A DNA stretch of 64,000 nt, from assembly GCF_014645135.1 (NCBI RefSeq), contig NZ_BMLH01000002.1, forward strand, positions 372,001 through 436,000, written 5' to 3'. The position numbers and the translations under genes are program-made. The stretch is from Rheinheimera tangshanensis. Lineage in GTDB: Bacteria; Pseudomonadota; Gammaproteobacteria; Enterobacterales; Alteromonadaceae. This document shows, one piece after another, positions 45,001-53,768 of this stretch. Position 1 is the first letter of the stretch. Every line of letters begins with the position of its first letter. Under the pieces are notes generated by a model. That model did no database searches, was not told where the DNA came from, and worked only from the letters and a program-made list of their open reading frames with translations.

Positions 45001-47184
45001 TTAGTTAATACCAGTCTTTAAACCACGACGGATTAACAGCGCATCTGTGGTTGGTTCCTGACCACGGAAGGCTTTGTAGGCTTCCATTGGGTCTTTGCTG
45101 TTACCAATAGACAGAATGTTTTTACGGAAGTTAATACCATTTTCCAGCTTTAAACCGCCTTGAGTTTGCACATAGGCAAAAGCGTCAGCCGCCAGAATTT
45201 CACTCCACATATAAGCGTAGTAACTGGCTGAGTAACCACCAGAGAAGACGTGAGCGAAGAAAGTCGACTTATAACGTGGTGGTACAGCGGCTAAGTCCAC
45301 ACCATGTTTCTTCAGAGCTGCGGCTTCAAACTTTTGTACGTCCTGCAGTGGCGCATCGGCTGGCAGAGAATGCCATTCCATGTCCAGCAGGGCAGAAGAC
45401 ATATATTCCAGTGTGTCATAGCCTTGGTTGAAGCTGCGTGACTTCATGATTTTTGCCAAAAGTTCAGCAGGGATAGCTTCGCCTGTTTTGTAGTGTTTGG
45501 CGTAGTTGCCAATTACATCAGGGTGAGCTGCCCAGTCTTCCTGGAAAGTCGACGGGAATTCAACGAAGTCACGGGACACTGAAGTACCAGCTAAAGCCGG
45601 GTAGGTCACGTCGGAGAATAAACCATGCACAGCATGACCAAATTCATGGAACATAGTAGTCACGTTGTCATAGCTCACCAGCGTAGGTTCACCGGCTGGG
45701 CCCTTAGGAATGTTCATCACGTTTACAACTACAGGCTTCTGATTTAACAGCTTGCTTTGCTCGACAAAAGAACTCATCCAGGCGCCACCACGTTTGCCGT
45801 CACGGGCAAAGTAGTCAGCATAGAAAATAGCCATGCTTTTGCCGTCAGCGTCAAACACTTCATAAGCTTTTACATCCGGGTGATACACAGGTAAATCCGG
45901 ACGGGCCTTCATGGTGATACCAAACAGTTTGTTCATGGTGTAGAACATACCGTCGTTCAGGACGCGTTCAAATTCAAAGTACTCGCGCACTTGGGCTTCG
46001 TCTAAATCGTATTTGGCTTTACGTACTTTCTCAGCATAGAACTCCCAGTCCCATGGTTGTAATTCAAAGTCACCGCCGGTTTCTTTGATCATGGCCTGAA
46101 TAGCTTCAGCTTCTTTTTTGGTATTTTCTACGACAGCAGGCACCATAGAACCGAACATATCCAGTACAGCTTTAGGTGTTTTGGCCATAGTAGGTTCTAA
46201 CTGGTAAGTCGCCCAGTTGTCATACCCTAGCAGCTTGGCACGTTCAGCACGCAGTTGCGCTAAACGGGCAACGATAGGCTGGTTGTCTGTTTCACCTGAA
46301 GTACCGCGGTAGGCTGAGGCTTCCCATACTTTTTTACGTACTTCACGGTTTTCCAGTGCAGCTAAAGCTGGCTGACGAGTGGTGTTGGTAATTTCGATAA
46401 TAAATTTACCTTCTTTACCTTTGGCTTTCGCGCCTTCTGCCGCTGCTGTGATTTCAGCTTCTGATAAGCCTGCTAATTCTTCTTTGGTATCCACATAAAC
46501 CGCGATTTGATCTTTCATCGCCATCAGGTTCTGCTGATATTTGTTGGTCAGCGTGGACTGCTCTTCGTTTAAAGCACGAATTTTAGTTTTTTGCTCTTCG
46601 GTTAAGTTGGCACCGGCACGAACAAAACGCTCATAATAGTCTTCAACTAAACGAGTGGCCTCACCGTCTAAACCTGAGGTGGCACGGGCGTCATACACTG
46701 CTTTTACCCGGGCAAACAGCTGAGGATTCAGGTTGATATTGTCTGAATGCGCAGCAAATTTAGGTGCCATTTCAGATTGAATTTTCTGGATCTCATCATT
46801 ACTGATGGTGCCTGTCATATTAAAGAAGGTGCTAGTTGCACGAGTTAACAACTCACCACTTTTTTCCATAGCGACAATAGTGTTTTCAAAAGTTGCAGGC
46901 TCTTTATTATCAGCAATAGTCAGGATCTCAGCCATATGCTGTTTGATGCCTTCTTCCATAGCTGGCTGATAATGTTCAACTTTAATTTTGTCAAATTCAG
47001 GTGCTTCGTATTGCAGCGTACTTTTTACTAACAATGGATTGGTCACCGCAGCTTGCTCCGTTGCTGGTGCAGCAGCTTGAGTTTGTTCAACTGCTGCTGT
47101 GGTTTTTGCTTCTTCCGCTGGCTTGGAGCAGGCACTTAAAGCGACTGCTGCGCCGATAGCGCTGGCAATTAACGTCTTGCGCAT
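45001..47184 (-). CDS. dcp: M3-family peptidyl-dipeptidase, lipoprotein
   Basis: A zinc metallopeptidase of 727 residues related to Dcp and oligopeptidase A. The zinc motif is HEFGH (His513-His517) in TTMFHEFGHAVHGLF, with the third ligand expected in the downstream helix. The N-terminus is a lipoprotein signal with lipobox LSAC (Cys19) followed by an Ala/Glu/Thr-rich linker, so the enzyme should be anchored in the periplasm or outer membrane. E. coli Dcp lacks this lipid anchor. It probably removes C-terminal dipeptides from short peptides. It is monocistronic, with double hairpins downstream. Confidence 0.9.
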   Translation of the reverse strand: MRKTLIASAIGAAVALSACSKPAEEAKTTAAVEQTQAAAPATEQAAVTNPLLVKSTLQYEAPEFDKIKVEHYQPAMEEGIKQHMAEILTIADNKEPATFENTIVAMEKSGELLTRATSTFFNMTGTISNDEIQKIQSEMAPKFAAHSDNINLNPQLFARVKAVYDARATSGLDGEATRLVEDYYERFVRAGANLTEEQKTKIRALNEEQSTLTNKYQQNLMAMKDQIAVYVDTKEELAGLSEAEITAAAEGAKAKGKEGKFIIEITNTTRQPALAALENREVRKKVWEASAYRGTSGETDNQPIVARLAQLRAERAKLLGYDNWATYQLEPTMAKTPKAVLDMFGSMVPAVVENTKKEAEAIQAMIKETGGDFELQPWDWEFYAEKVRKAKYDLDEAQVREYFEFERVLNDGMFYTMNKLFGITMKARPDLPVYHPDVKAYEVFDADGKSMAIFYADYFARDGKRGGAWMSSFVEQSKLLNQKPVVVNVMNIPKGPAGEPTLVSYDNVTTMFHEFGHAVHGLFSDVTYPALAGTSVSRDFVEFPSTFQEDWAAHPDVIGNYAKHYKTGEAIPAELLAKIMKSRSFNQGYDTLEYMSSALLDMEWHSLPADAPLQDVQKFEAAALKKHGVDLAAVPPRYKSTFFAHVFSGGYSASYYAYMWSEILAADAFAYVQTQGGLKLENGINFRKNILSIGNSKDPMEAYKAFRGQEPTTDALLIRRGLKTGIN

Positions 47185-47355
47185 GAATATTTCCTTCTGG
47201 GTATCTTGGTTGCTTTTTTGTTATGGAATCACAGTAAAATCATTACCTGTTAACTGGTCGAGTATGCCAAAAGCAGTGCTGAAAAGACAGGTTTTGCAGT
47301 AAATGGCAGATTTAGTGGGATAAGTGGCGCACAGCTGCGGTAATACCTTTGCCGA

Positions 47356-47394
47356 CCTTAGCGTTTTGTACCCTAAGTGCTCTATCCATTGAGC
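47356..47394 (-). other. tRNA-like fragment (D-arm and anticodon-stem-like)
   Basis: Read on the minus strand, GCTCAATGGATAGAGC (47394-47379) is a textbook tRNA D-arm. One base later, CTTAG and CTAAG form a 5-pair stem where an anticodon arm would lie. The loop is 11 bases rather than 7, and no T-arm or acceptor stem follows. It is most likely a relic or a chance likeness, not a working tRNA. It lies in the intergenic region just after the GGDEF/EAL gene stop. Confidence 0.35.
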
Positions 47395-47400
47395 TTAACC

Positions 47401-50400
47401 TCAGAATGCTTTGCTGGTTGGGTAGGGCTTTGCCTGCTTAGTATGGGTGTTGAAAAATAATTCAAACTGCTCCGCACTTAAAGGTTTACTGAAAAAGTAG
47501 CCCTGAATTTCATCGCAGTATTGGGCACTGAGGAAGTCTTGCTGCTGTTGTGTCTCCACGCCTTCCGCTATGGTGCGCATGCCCAGACTGTGAGCCATCT
47601 GCACTATAGCTTTCACAATAGCCTGATCATTAGGGCTAACCTGCAGCTCTCTGATAAAGGACTGATCTATTTTCAGCCGATCCACAGCAAAGCCCTTGAG
47701 ATAGCTCATCGAGGAATATCCAGTACCAAAATCATCGATCGATAAAGAGAAACCTGCAGCACTGAGCTCCTTCATAATCAGACTAGCCGCTTGAGGATTT
47801 TTTAAGGCCACAGCTTCTGTCAGTTCCAGCTCTATCTGCTGTGGTTTTACCCCGGCTTTTGTCACCAGCTCAATCACATGTTGAACAAAACCCGGTTGCG
47901 CAAATTGCAAGGCTGAAATATTCACTGCCAGCAGCAGCTCTGTGATCCCTACTGACTGCCATTGCTTCAATTGTCTGGCAGCATGCTCCAATACCCAGTC
48001 ACTGATGGGACCTATCAAGCCATTGTTTTCTGCAAGTGGAATAAATACGGCCGGAGAGATTTCACCAAATTGCGCGCTGGTCCAACGTAGCAGAGTTTCG
48101 GCCCCTACAATGCGGCCGGTTTGCAGGCAGACCTGAGGCTGGAACACCAAACGTAATTCATGACGGCTGATAGCATGTTTCAGGGCGTTGTCGAGTGCCA
48201 GCGAGCGGGCGCTGTCTTCCTGCATATCAGGAGCAAAAAAGCGGAAACTGTTTCGCCCGTCTTGTTTCACTCTGTACATGGCGGTCTCAGCACAAAGTCT
48301 CAGTGCATCAAAATCTGTTGCATCATTCGGATACAAGGCGATGCCAATAGACGCATTGATCAACAAATCATGTTGTTCAATCAATAAAGGCTCAGCCAGC
48401 GTGGCCAACAAACGCGAGGCCATAGCTGTGGCTTGCATCTGCGACATTTCGGGAAACAACAAGGTGAAATGATCCCCGGATTGGCGCGATAATGTATCCT
48501 GATCATTCAGTGGTACCCGCAGACGTTGTGCTATTTCCCGTAATACTAAATCTCCGATCGCCTGACCCAGAGCATCGTTAATCACTTTAAAGTTATCCAG
48601 ATCCAAATACATAAGCGCCGTCGTCTGGCCGTCAGATAGCTGCGCTGACTCGCGCTCCTCAAAGCGTTGCCTGAGCAAACTGGTATTAGGCAAACCAGTT
48701 AACTGATCAAAGTTGGAGAGTTGCTGTAGTCTGGCTTCAATTTGTTTACGGGCGGTAATATCCTCTTTGTGCGCCAGGTAGTTAACAATTTCACCTTGTT
48801 CATTACGAATAGGATAGATATAAGCTGACTCAGTGAACAGAGAACCGTTTTTGTGCCTGTTAATCAACTCGCCGTTCCACAGCTCGCCAGCTTTGAGCTT
48901 GCTCCACATTTGCTTATAGGTTTGTTCAGGGGTATAGCCTGACTTCAGGACTCGCGGATTTTGACCTATGACTTCTGCTTTGCTGTAACCACAGTTTTCA
49001 ACAAAAGCCAGATTAACGTATTCAATGCAGGCATTGGCATCAGTAATGATGATAGGAAAGGGGCTTTGATCGACTGCCGCTGAGAGCTTCTGAATAGTAG
49101 CATTCTGACGTTTGCGCTCTGAGATATCGCGGGCTGAGGCATAAATCAGGGTGCCATCAAATTTGATTCGCCACTCCAAAGTACAGGACCCGCCTTCCTT
49201 CATTTTCCATTGGATTTCAAAATCCAGCACATCATTATTTTGTTGCAGTTGCACTATGGCTTGCTGCAATTTGGTTTGGTCCGTAGCGTCGACAAAATCA
49301 AGCAAAGAAGAACCGAGCATTTCAGTCGTGCTAAAACCTGTCAAAGGCTGCCAGGCCTCATTCAGCTGTAGCAGGCGGCCTTGTTGATCGCAAATACAGA
49401 ACAGGTCCAGATTAGAGCTGAAAAAATAATCCAGCTGCTGCTGTTTTTGTTTCAGTGATTGTTCTTGTTCGACTAAGTCGGTGACATCTCTGGATAACAC
49501 TAAAAACCGGGTGGGTGTGATATTGGCTTTGATGGCGACAGAGAGTTCAAAGTAACGCTGTTGGCCATTCAGATGCAAAGCAATACGACGGCCACGGCTG
49601 ATGCTTTCGGTTTTAGCTTGTTGCAAGCTGGCAAAGCAAGTATCTGCGGCTTCAGGAGTCATGACATCCCTGATATTTCTCCCCAACAAACTGTGTTCAG
49701 GTGCAAGTAGTTTGGAGGTTTCTCGGGCATGAACTTCTAAATAGTTGCCTTGCGCATCCAGCTCAAAAAGTAAATCAGGCAAAGCGTTTAACGTGGTACT
49801 GAGCTGAAGCTCAGACGCTTTGAGCTTCTGGTAAGGCAACTGAACTGTTTCAACAAACAAGGCTTTGTATAAAAAACCATAAGCAAGAATTTTATAAAGA
49901 TGACCAAGCAGGTGATAAGAATCAGACATAGTGGTATACAGGGTAAAAAAGAATTCACTCATAGCCATAATACAGCTGGCGGCGAACAGCCCTGCAGTGT
50001 GGACCCGTCTCTCTGTCCGCATACTGGAGAGATTCAGCAAAGCAATCAATAAGTAGCAAAACATCAAGCTGTATTCAAAGCTGATTTTAAAGTAGGTTAA
50101 GCCAGTTTTTTCGTTGAAGGTAGCAGGTACATAATCTGGATAGAACAGAAAAAGCAGATGAAGTGCAGTGACTAACAGTAAAACCAACAGCGAAATTAGA
50201 TATTTCAGACTGCGGTTCTTGAATGCCGGAATACGCATCATAAATAACGCACCCAGCAAAGCGATAGCAGCAAAGGTGCGACCTGCTAACCAAAAATTTA
50301 TACCTTTTTCCGCACTGGATGGAGTAACAAAGTCAGGCATACCCACAAAAGAGAGCAGGTGCGATAAGTCCAGCAGAGCGACGCCCAAAAACCAGGCTGA

Positions 50401-50637
50401 TAACCAGATAATACGGGGCGATTGCAGAAATTTTTGGGTGTTCCAGCCGATGGCAAAAATCAGCACAGAAACGCAGACCGCTATTACTTCCAGGCTGATA
50501 TGCAATGATAGGTAATTAGCAAGACCGGGCGAATAAATCAGCCTGGGGTAGAGCAGGACAGTACACAATATGACAGCTAACAGCATCACGACGCGAAAGG
50601 CTTGCCGGGACTCAGTCAGATGACTTGGATGGACCAT
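47401..50637 (-). CDS. MASE3-PAS-GGDEF-EAL cyclic-di-GMP phosphodiesterase
   Basis: An inner-membrane signalling protein of 1078 residues. About eight membrane helices (about 15-270) form a MASE3-like sensor. PAS domains follow (about 280-400, 405-520 and 530-650, the last with DITARKQIEARLQQLSNFDQ leading into GGDEF). The GGDEF active site is degenerate (SGDHF), so no synthesis is expected. The EAL domain keeps all key residues: ETLLRW, NIS, ELTE, DDFGTGYSS, LKID, AEGVE and QGYFF. It should therefore degrade c-di-GMP, perhaps with the GGDEF domain as a GTP sensor. It is a single gene. Confidence 0.92.
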   Translation of the reverse strand: MVHPSHLTESRQAFRVVMLLAVILCTVLLYPRLIYSPGLANYLSLHISLEVIAVCVSVLIFAIGWNTQKFLQSPRIIWLSAWFLGVALLDLSHLLSFVGMPDFVTPSSAEKGINFWLAGRTFAAIALLGALFMMRIPAFKNRSLKYLISLLVLLLVTALHLLFLFYPDYVPATFNEKTGLTYFKISFEYSLMFCYLLIALLNLSSMRTERRVHTAGLFAASCIMAMSEFFFTLYTTMSDSYHLLGHLYKILAYGFLYKALFVETVQLPYQKLKASELQLSTTLNALPDLLFELDAQGNYLEVHARETSKLLAPEHSLLGRNIRDVMTPEAADTCFASLQQAKTESISRGRRIALHLNGQQRYFELSVAIKANITPTRFLVLSRDVTDLVEQEQSLKQKQQQLDYFFSSNLDLFCICDQQGRLLQLNEAWQPLTGFSTTEMLGSSLLDFVDATDQTKLQQAIVQLQQNNDVLDFEIQWKMKEGGSCTLEWRIKFDGTLIYASARDISERKRQNATIQKLSAAVDQSPFPIIITDANACIEYVNLAFVENCGYSKAEVIGQNPRVLKSGYTPEQTYKQMWSKLKAGELWNGELINRHKNGSLFTESAYIYPIRNEQGEIVNYLAHKEDITARKQIEARLQQLSNFDQLTGLPNTSLLRQRFEERESAQLSDGQTTALMYLDLDNFKVINDALGQAIGDLVLREIAQRLRVPLNDQDTLSRQSGDHFTLLFPEMSQMQATAMASRLLATLAEPLLIEQHDLLINASIGIALYPNDATDFDALRLCAETAMYRVKQDGRNSFRFFAPDMQEDSARSLALDNALKHAISRHELRLVFQPQVCLQTGRIVGAETLLRWTSAQFGEISPAVFIPLAENNGLIGPISDWVLEHAARQLKQWQSVGITELLLAVNISALQFAQPGFVQHVIELVTKAGVKPQQIELELTEAVALKNPQAASLIMKELSAAGFSLSIDDFGTGYSSMSYLKGFAVDRLKIDQSFIRELQVSPNDQAIVKAIVQMAHSLGMRTIAEGVETQQQQDFLSAQYCDEIQGYFFSKPLSAEQFELFFNTHTKQAKPYPTSKAF

Positions 50638-50734
50638 TGTGCACCAAAGATTTTAATACTATGGCCTGAGTATAAGAGCTTACTAAAGAATATGGCTAGT
50701 AAAAACTGGCTGGTTTGGTAGTAATAGCCGCATG

Positions 50735-50965
50735 TCAGACTTGGCTGTAAAAATCTCCAGACAAATAACAGTTCGCTGCCGCGCTTGTTACGACAAGTTT
50801 AGCATTTGCCTTCAGCCCAACTGTGGCTTTGAGTTTTGTCGCCAAATGCGATATGGTATCCAACATCGAATTCCCATTTTCATCGCAAACAAGACGGAGG
50901 TGATGTTGTTTAAAACTGCAATAAAGTCGCCGTCTTATCACGCCGCTTTTTTTACCGTCTTCCAT
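50735..50965 (-). CDS. Small ORF, possible diverged TOBE/molbindin-like protein
   Basis: A 76-codon frame within the 408-base gap between the GGDEF/EAL gene and the Rnk-domain gene. The stretch LRLVCDENGN ... KATVGLKANAKLVVTSAA has the spacing of Mop/TOBE molybdate-binding domains (strand, turn, then G-L-K-x-x-x-K). The match is poor in the strand that should read IKAS. There is no good ribosome site: GGAG lies 11 bases before the ATG. It could be a decayed gene or a chance frame. The rest of the gap shows AT-rich promoter-like sequence before the Rnk gene and nothing else clear. Confidence 0.25.
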   Translation of the reverse strand: MEDGKKSGVIRRRLYCSFKQHHLRLVCDENGNSMLDTISHLATKLKATVGLKANAKLVVTSAAANCYLSGDFYSQV

Positions 50966-51045
50966 TTCTGAGCCGGCTCCATCCTGATGGGGTCGGCATA
51001 GCTGTTATTTTCTTATTTTTAACTGCTTAAATTCCGGAGTCTGGA

Positions 51046-51915
51046 ATGACCTTATTCAAAAAACACGCATCGGGTAAAACCGATGTTTCGGCTTTATTTT
51101 TAATAGCCAGTTCGGCTATTCAACCGCTGCCGCCCTGGCAATTGCAACAGCTGTTACTCCAGCTGGAATCTGTTGCCAAAGGCAAACGCAGACCCTTAAG
51201 TGAAACTGGCATGTTGCCCGGCTGTTCAGCTCGTTTGCTGGATTTATCCGATCAAACCGAAGTCTGGCTGACTTTGGTCTATCCACAGCAGAGTAACCCG
51301 GAACAGGGCTTTATCTCCGTACTATCGCCTTTGGGGGCTGCATTATTGGGGAAAAATGTCGGTGAAGTGGCTGAAGTGAAGCTGTTACGCCGTCCGTTAC
51401 GTTTTTTGTTATGTGATCTGATGTCGGTGAAACAACCACCGGCTTTCTTTCCTTCTGTACAGGAGAACTCCATGAAACATCCGTTGCCACAGCAGACATT
51501 ATCTGAACATGCTTTACCTCCACTTGTGTTGTCCAGTCTGGATCTGGACAGGTTGGATCAATTGTTAAACACTTTACCTGCCACAGACCCAGCTCGTTTA
51601 TTACTGGAACAGGAGCTGGAGCGGGGCGAGATCGTCGAGCCTGAAGTTATACCGCCCAATGTGGTGACTATGAATTCGACAGTGCGGATCCGTCTGCCAA
51701 AAACAGGCGATGAATCCTGCCTGACGCTGGTGTATCCAAAAGATCTGGACGCAAGCGGCGATAAAGTCTCTGTATTGGCTCCGGTAGGCTCAGCTTTACT
51801 TGGTCTTTGTGAAGGCGATCAAATTGATTGGCCTATGCCATCCGGCGATATTCAGCCGATCCAAGTGCTGCAGCTGGTCTACCAGCCAGAAAGAGCAGGA
51901 CAATTACACAGGTAA
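51046..51915 (+). CDS. Tandem Rnk/GreA-C-domain protein
   Basis: A soluble protein of 289 residues with two copies of the Rnk-type layout: a short helical region and then a GreA/GreB C-terminal-like beta domain. Domain one ends ...VWLTLVYPQQSNPEQG..ISVLSPLGAALLG (about 75-105). Domain two ends ...CLTLVYPKDLDASGDKVSVLAPVGSALLG (about 225-255). Rnk proteins bind RNA polymerase or influence nucleotide pools; ordinary Rnk is about 136 residues with one domain. An in-frame ATG at 51472 (codon 143) has AGGAG 6 bases upstream and would yield a normal 147-residue Rnk, so the gene may make two products. The full gene has a weaker site (CCGGAG). Confidence 0.85.
   Translation: MTLFKKHASGKTDVSALFLIASSAIQPLPPWQLQQLLLQLESVAKGKRRPLSETGMLPGCSARLLDLSDQTEVWLTLVYPQQSNPEQGFISVLSPLGAALLGKNVGEVAEVKLLRRPLRFLLCDLMSVKQPPAFFPSVQENSMKHPLPQQTLSEHALPPLVLSSLDLDRLDQLLNTLPATDPARLLLEQELERGEIVEPEVIPPNVVTMNSTVRIRLPKTGDESCLTLVYPKDLDASGDKVSVLAPVGSALLGLCEGDQIDWPMPSGDIQPIQVLQLVYQPERAGQLHR
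51472..51915 (+). other. Possible internal start giving a single-domain Rnk
   Basis: ATG at 51472 is preceded by AGGAGAACTCC, a better ribosome site than that of the full gene. The encoded product (MKHPLPQQTLSEHALPPL...) equals normal Rnk in length. It may be an alternative product or the fossil start of an older separate gene. Confidence 0.5.
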
Positions 51916-51924
51916 CACTGACAA

Positions 51925-51972
51925 TGGGGGTCTGTCAGATTCGTTATGTGTAACTAATCTGACAGACCCCCA
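51925..51972. repeat. Intergenic palindrome (GGGGTC family, copy 4)
   Basis: Twenty-two-base arms starting TGGGGGTCTGTCAGATT and ending in GTTA (51925-51946 with 51951-51972) pair with one mismatch around loop TGTG. It begins 10 bases after the Rnk gene stop. Its centre GTTATGTGTAACTAA is almost the same as that of copy 5 at 58142. Confidence 0.82.
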
Positions 51973-52037
51973 ATTTCATCGCTTGAGCTGTACGTGGGCT
52001 ATCGGCTAAGATAAGGTCAGTTTTTATCGGGGGCTTT

Positions 52038-52409
52038 ATGCCAAAATCTGTGTTCCGGCTGTTGTTATTACTGCTGATTATGCTTAATCACGCTGTTTCT
52101 GCTTGTGACAGTGTGGTGATGCATTTGCCGGACGAGGATCACCCTTTTGTTGTGCTCGACAACAGTACCCATGCCGACTTTCCATTGCATCAGCATGCAA
52201 ACACGACTTGGCCTTCACAAGATGGCGGCCCGGATCATACAGACGACCATCACCCCAGCCATGCCCATGTGGCCTGCTATGTAGTGGAAGCCTATTCTGT
52301 CAGTGCAGACCCTGCTGTGCATAAAGCTGCAGCTTTAGCTCAATATGCGTTAATTACCACCAGCTACAGCCCACCTGTTCCGCCACCTAATCAGTCACTA
52401 TTGATTTAA
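52038..52409 (+). CDS. Small His-rich exported protein heading the metal-efflux operon
   Basis: A protein of 123 residues with a signal peptide (MPKSVFRLLLLLLIMLNHAVSA). The mature part is rich in His and Asp (HLPDEDHP, STHADFPLHQHAN, DHTDDHHPSHAHVAC), with two cysteines and a proline-rich end (PPVPPPNQ). Metal binding in the periplasm is a fair inference. It starts 45 bases before the TolC-family gene and faces the same way. Small periplasmic proteins such as CzcI stand at the same place in Czc clusters and modulate them, but I cannot show homology. A hydrophobic hairpin is absent. Confidence 0.7.
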   Translation: MPKSVFRLLLLLLIMLNHAVSACDSVVMHLPDEDHPFVVLDNSTHADFPLHQHANTTWPSQDGGPDHTDDHHPSHAHVACYVVEAYSVSADPAVHKAAALAQYALITTSYSPPVPPPNQSLLI

Positions 52410-52454
52410 AAATTAGATTTTCAATTTTATTTCAATAACGTACTGGATCTAGTC

Positions 52455-53768
52455 ATGACGATAAAAACCAGCCATGTGGCGACTGTGCTGCTGGCTTTAT
52501 GCTTGCTATGGGTTATTCCTGCCCTGGCGACCGAACTTAGCCTTGCGCAAGCGTTACAGCGTACCTTAACGCATAACCCCGGCTTGCAATTGTATCCCTA
52601 TCAACAGCGGATCAACGACGCCGCTGCTATTAGCGCCGGAATGCGGCCTAATCCCGAACTGCAAGTGGAACTGGCGGATGTGCTGGGCACGGGCGACAGC
52701 AGTGGTGTGAAAAGTGCCGAGCTGACCTTAAGCCTGAGTCAATTGATTGAACTGGGTGATAAACGCCAGAAGCGGCTTGAACTGACTCAGTGGCAAAGTG
52801 AGCTGACAGAACGACAATACCAGCTGGATAAAGTCGATGCGCTGGCGGCAACCATGCGAAGCTTTTTGCAGCTATTGCATCAACAGGCGCTGCTGAACTG
52901 GGCAGAGCAAAAAATTGCCATGGAGCAACAGGCTCTGAACCTTGCCAAAGAGCGTGCACAAGCGGGCAATATCAAAGACGCAGATCTTAGCCGCCTAGAG
53001 CTTAAAGTGCTACAAAGCCGGATGGAGCATAAAAGTCTGTCTGCGACAAAACAGCTGAACTTGCGTCTGTTGGCCAGTCATTGGGCCGACCAGCCTGACT
53101 TTGATGCCGTCTCAGGTGATTTAACTCTGCTACCCGCTTTGCCTGCGCTCGCTGATGTGCTGACGCAACTGCAACAAGCTCCAGAGTTGCAATGGTGGCT
53201 GACGCAGCAGCGTGTGTTGGAGAGTCAGTTACAACTGGCCAAAGCTCTGGGACAGGCAGATTTAACCCTTGGCGCAGGAATTCGCCGCAATGAGCAAACT
53301 AACGATAACGCTGTGGTGCTGCAGCTCAGCCTGCCGCTGCAACTGGAAAACCCGCAGCAGGGTACTTTGCTCGCCACTCAAGCCGCAACAGAACAAGCCC
53401 AGCTGCAGCAACAACAGACGATGCAGCAACTGCAATTACAAACAGAGCACAGCTATCTGCAATTGACGCAATTGAGTGAACAAATCAAGGATTACCAGAA
53501 AGCCGTGCTGCCACTATCACAACAAGTACTAGAGCAGATAGCGGCGGGTTACCAGCTAGGGGTATTTGATATGACGGATCTACTCTCAGCGCAGCAGGAG
53601 ATCCTGCTGGCCAAACGCAACCTGATTGACCTGCACTACGCTCTGCATTTGCAGCTATTAGAGCTGGAGCGTCTGACCGGCTTACCTATGGTGGTGAATG
53701 CTCCGCAGGCTTTACTTCAACAGCGCAGCGCTTCCTCTCTCGGCGCACAACAGGAGCTTACTCAATGA
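52455..53768 (+). CDS. czcC: CzcC-like outer-membrane efflux protein (TolC family)
   Basis: The outer-membrane channel of a tripartite heavy-metal efflux pump, 437 residues. It has a signal peptide (to about residue 26, ending in PALA) and two OEP repeats with long Gln/Leu-rich coiled coils. The opening ELSLAQALQRTLTHNPGLQL and the segment AGNIKDADLSRLELKVLQSR are typical of CzcC. The second repeat includes YQLGVFDMTDLLSAQQEILL. It overlaps the adaptor gene by 4 bases. The family name Czc rather than Cus comes from the permease, below. Confidence 0.9.
   Translation: MTIKTSHVATVLLALCLLWVIPALATELSLAQALQRTLTHNPGLQLYPYQQRINDAAAISAGMRPNPELQVELADVLGTGDSSGVKSAELTLSLSQLIELGDKRQKRLELTQWQSELTERQYQLDKVDALAATMRSFLQLLHQQALLNWAEQKIAMEQQALNLAKERAQAGNIKDADLSRLELKVLQSRMEHKSLSATKQLNLRLLASHWADQPDFDAVSGDLTLLPALPALADVLTQLQQAPELQWWLTQQRVLESQLQLAKALGQADLTLGAGIRRNEQTNDNAVVLQLSLPLQLENPQQGTLLATQAATEQAQLQQQQTMQQLQLQTEHSYLQLTQLSEQIKDYQKAVLPLSQQVLEQIAAGYQLGVFDMTDLLSAQQEILLAKRNLIDLHYALHLQLLELERLTGLPMVVNAPQALLQQRSASSLGAQQELTQ

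Noticed and set aside
47356-47394. A functional tRNA gene on the minus strand
   Set aside because: Only the D-arm and one further stem are present. There is no T-arm, acceptor stem or 7-base anticodon loop, so it is reported only as a relic.
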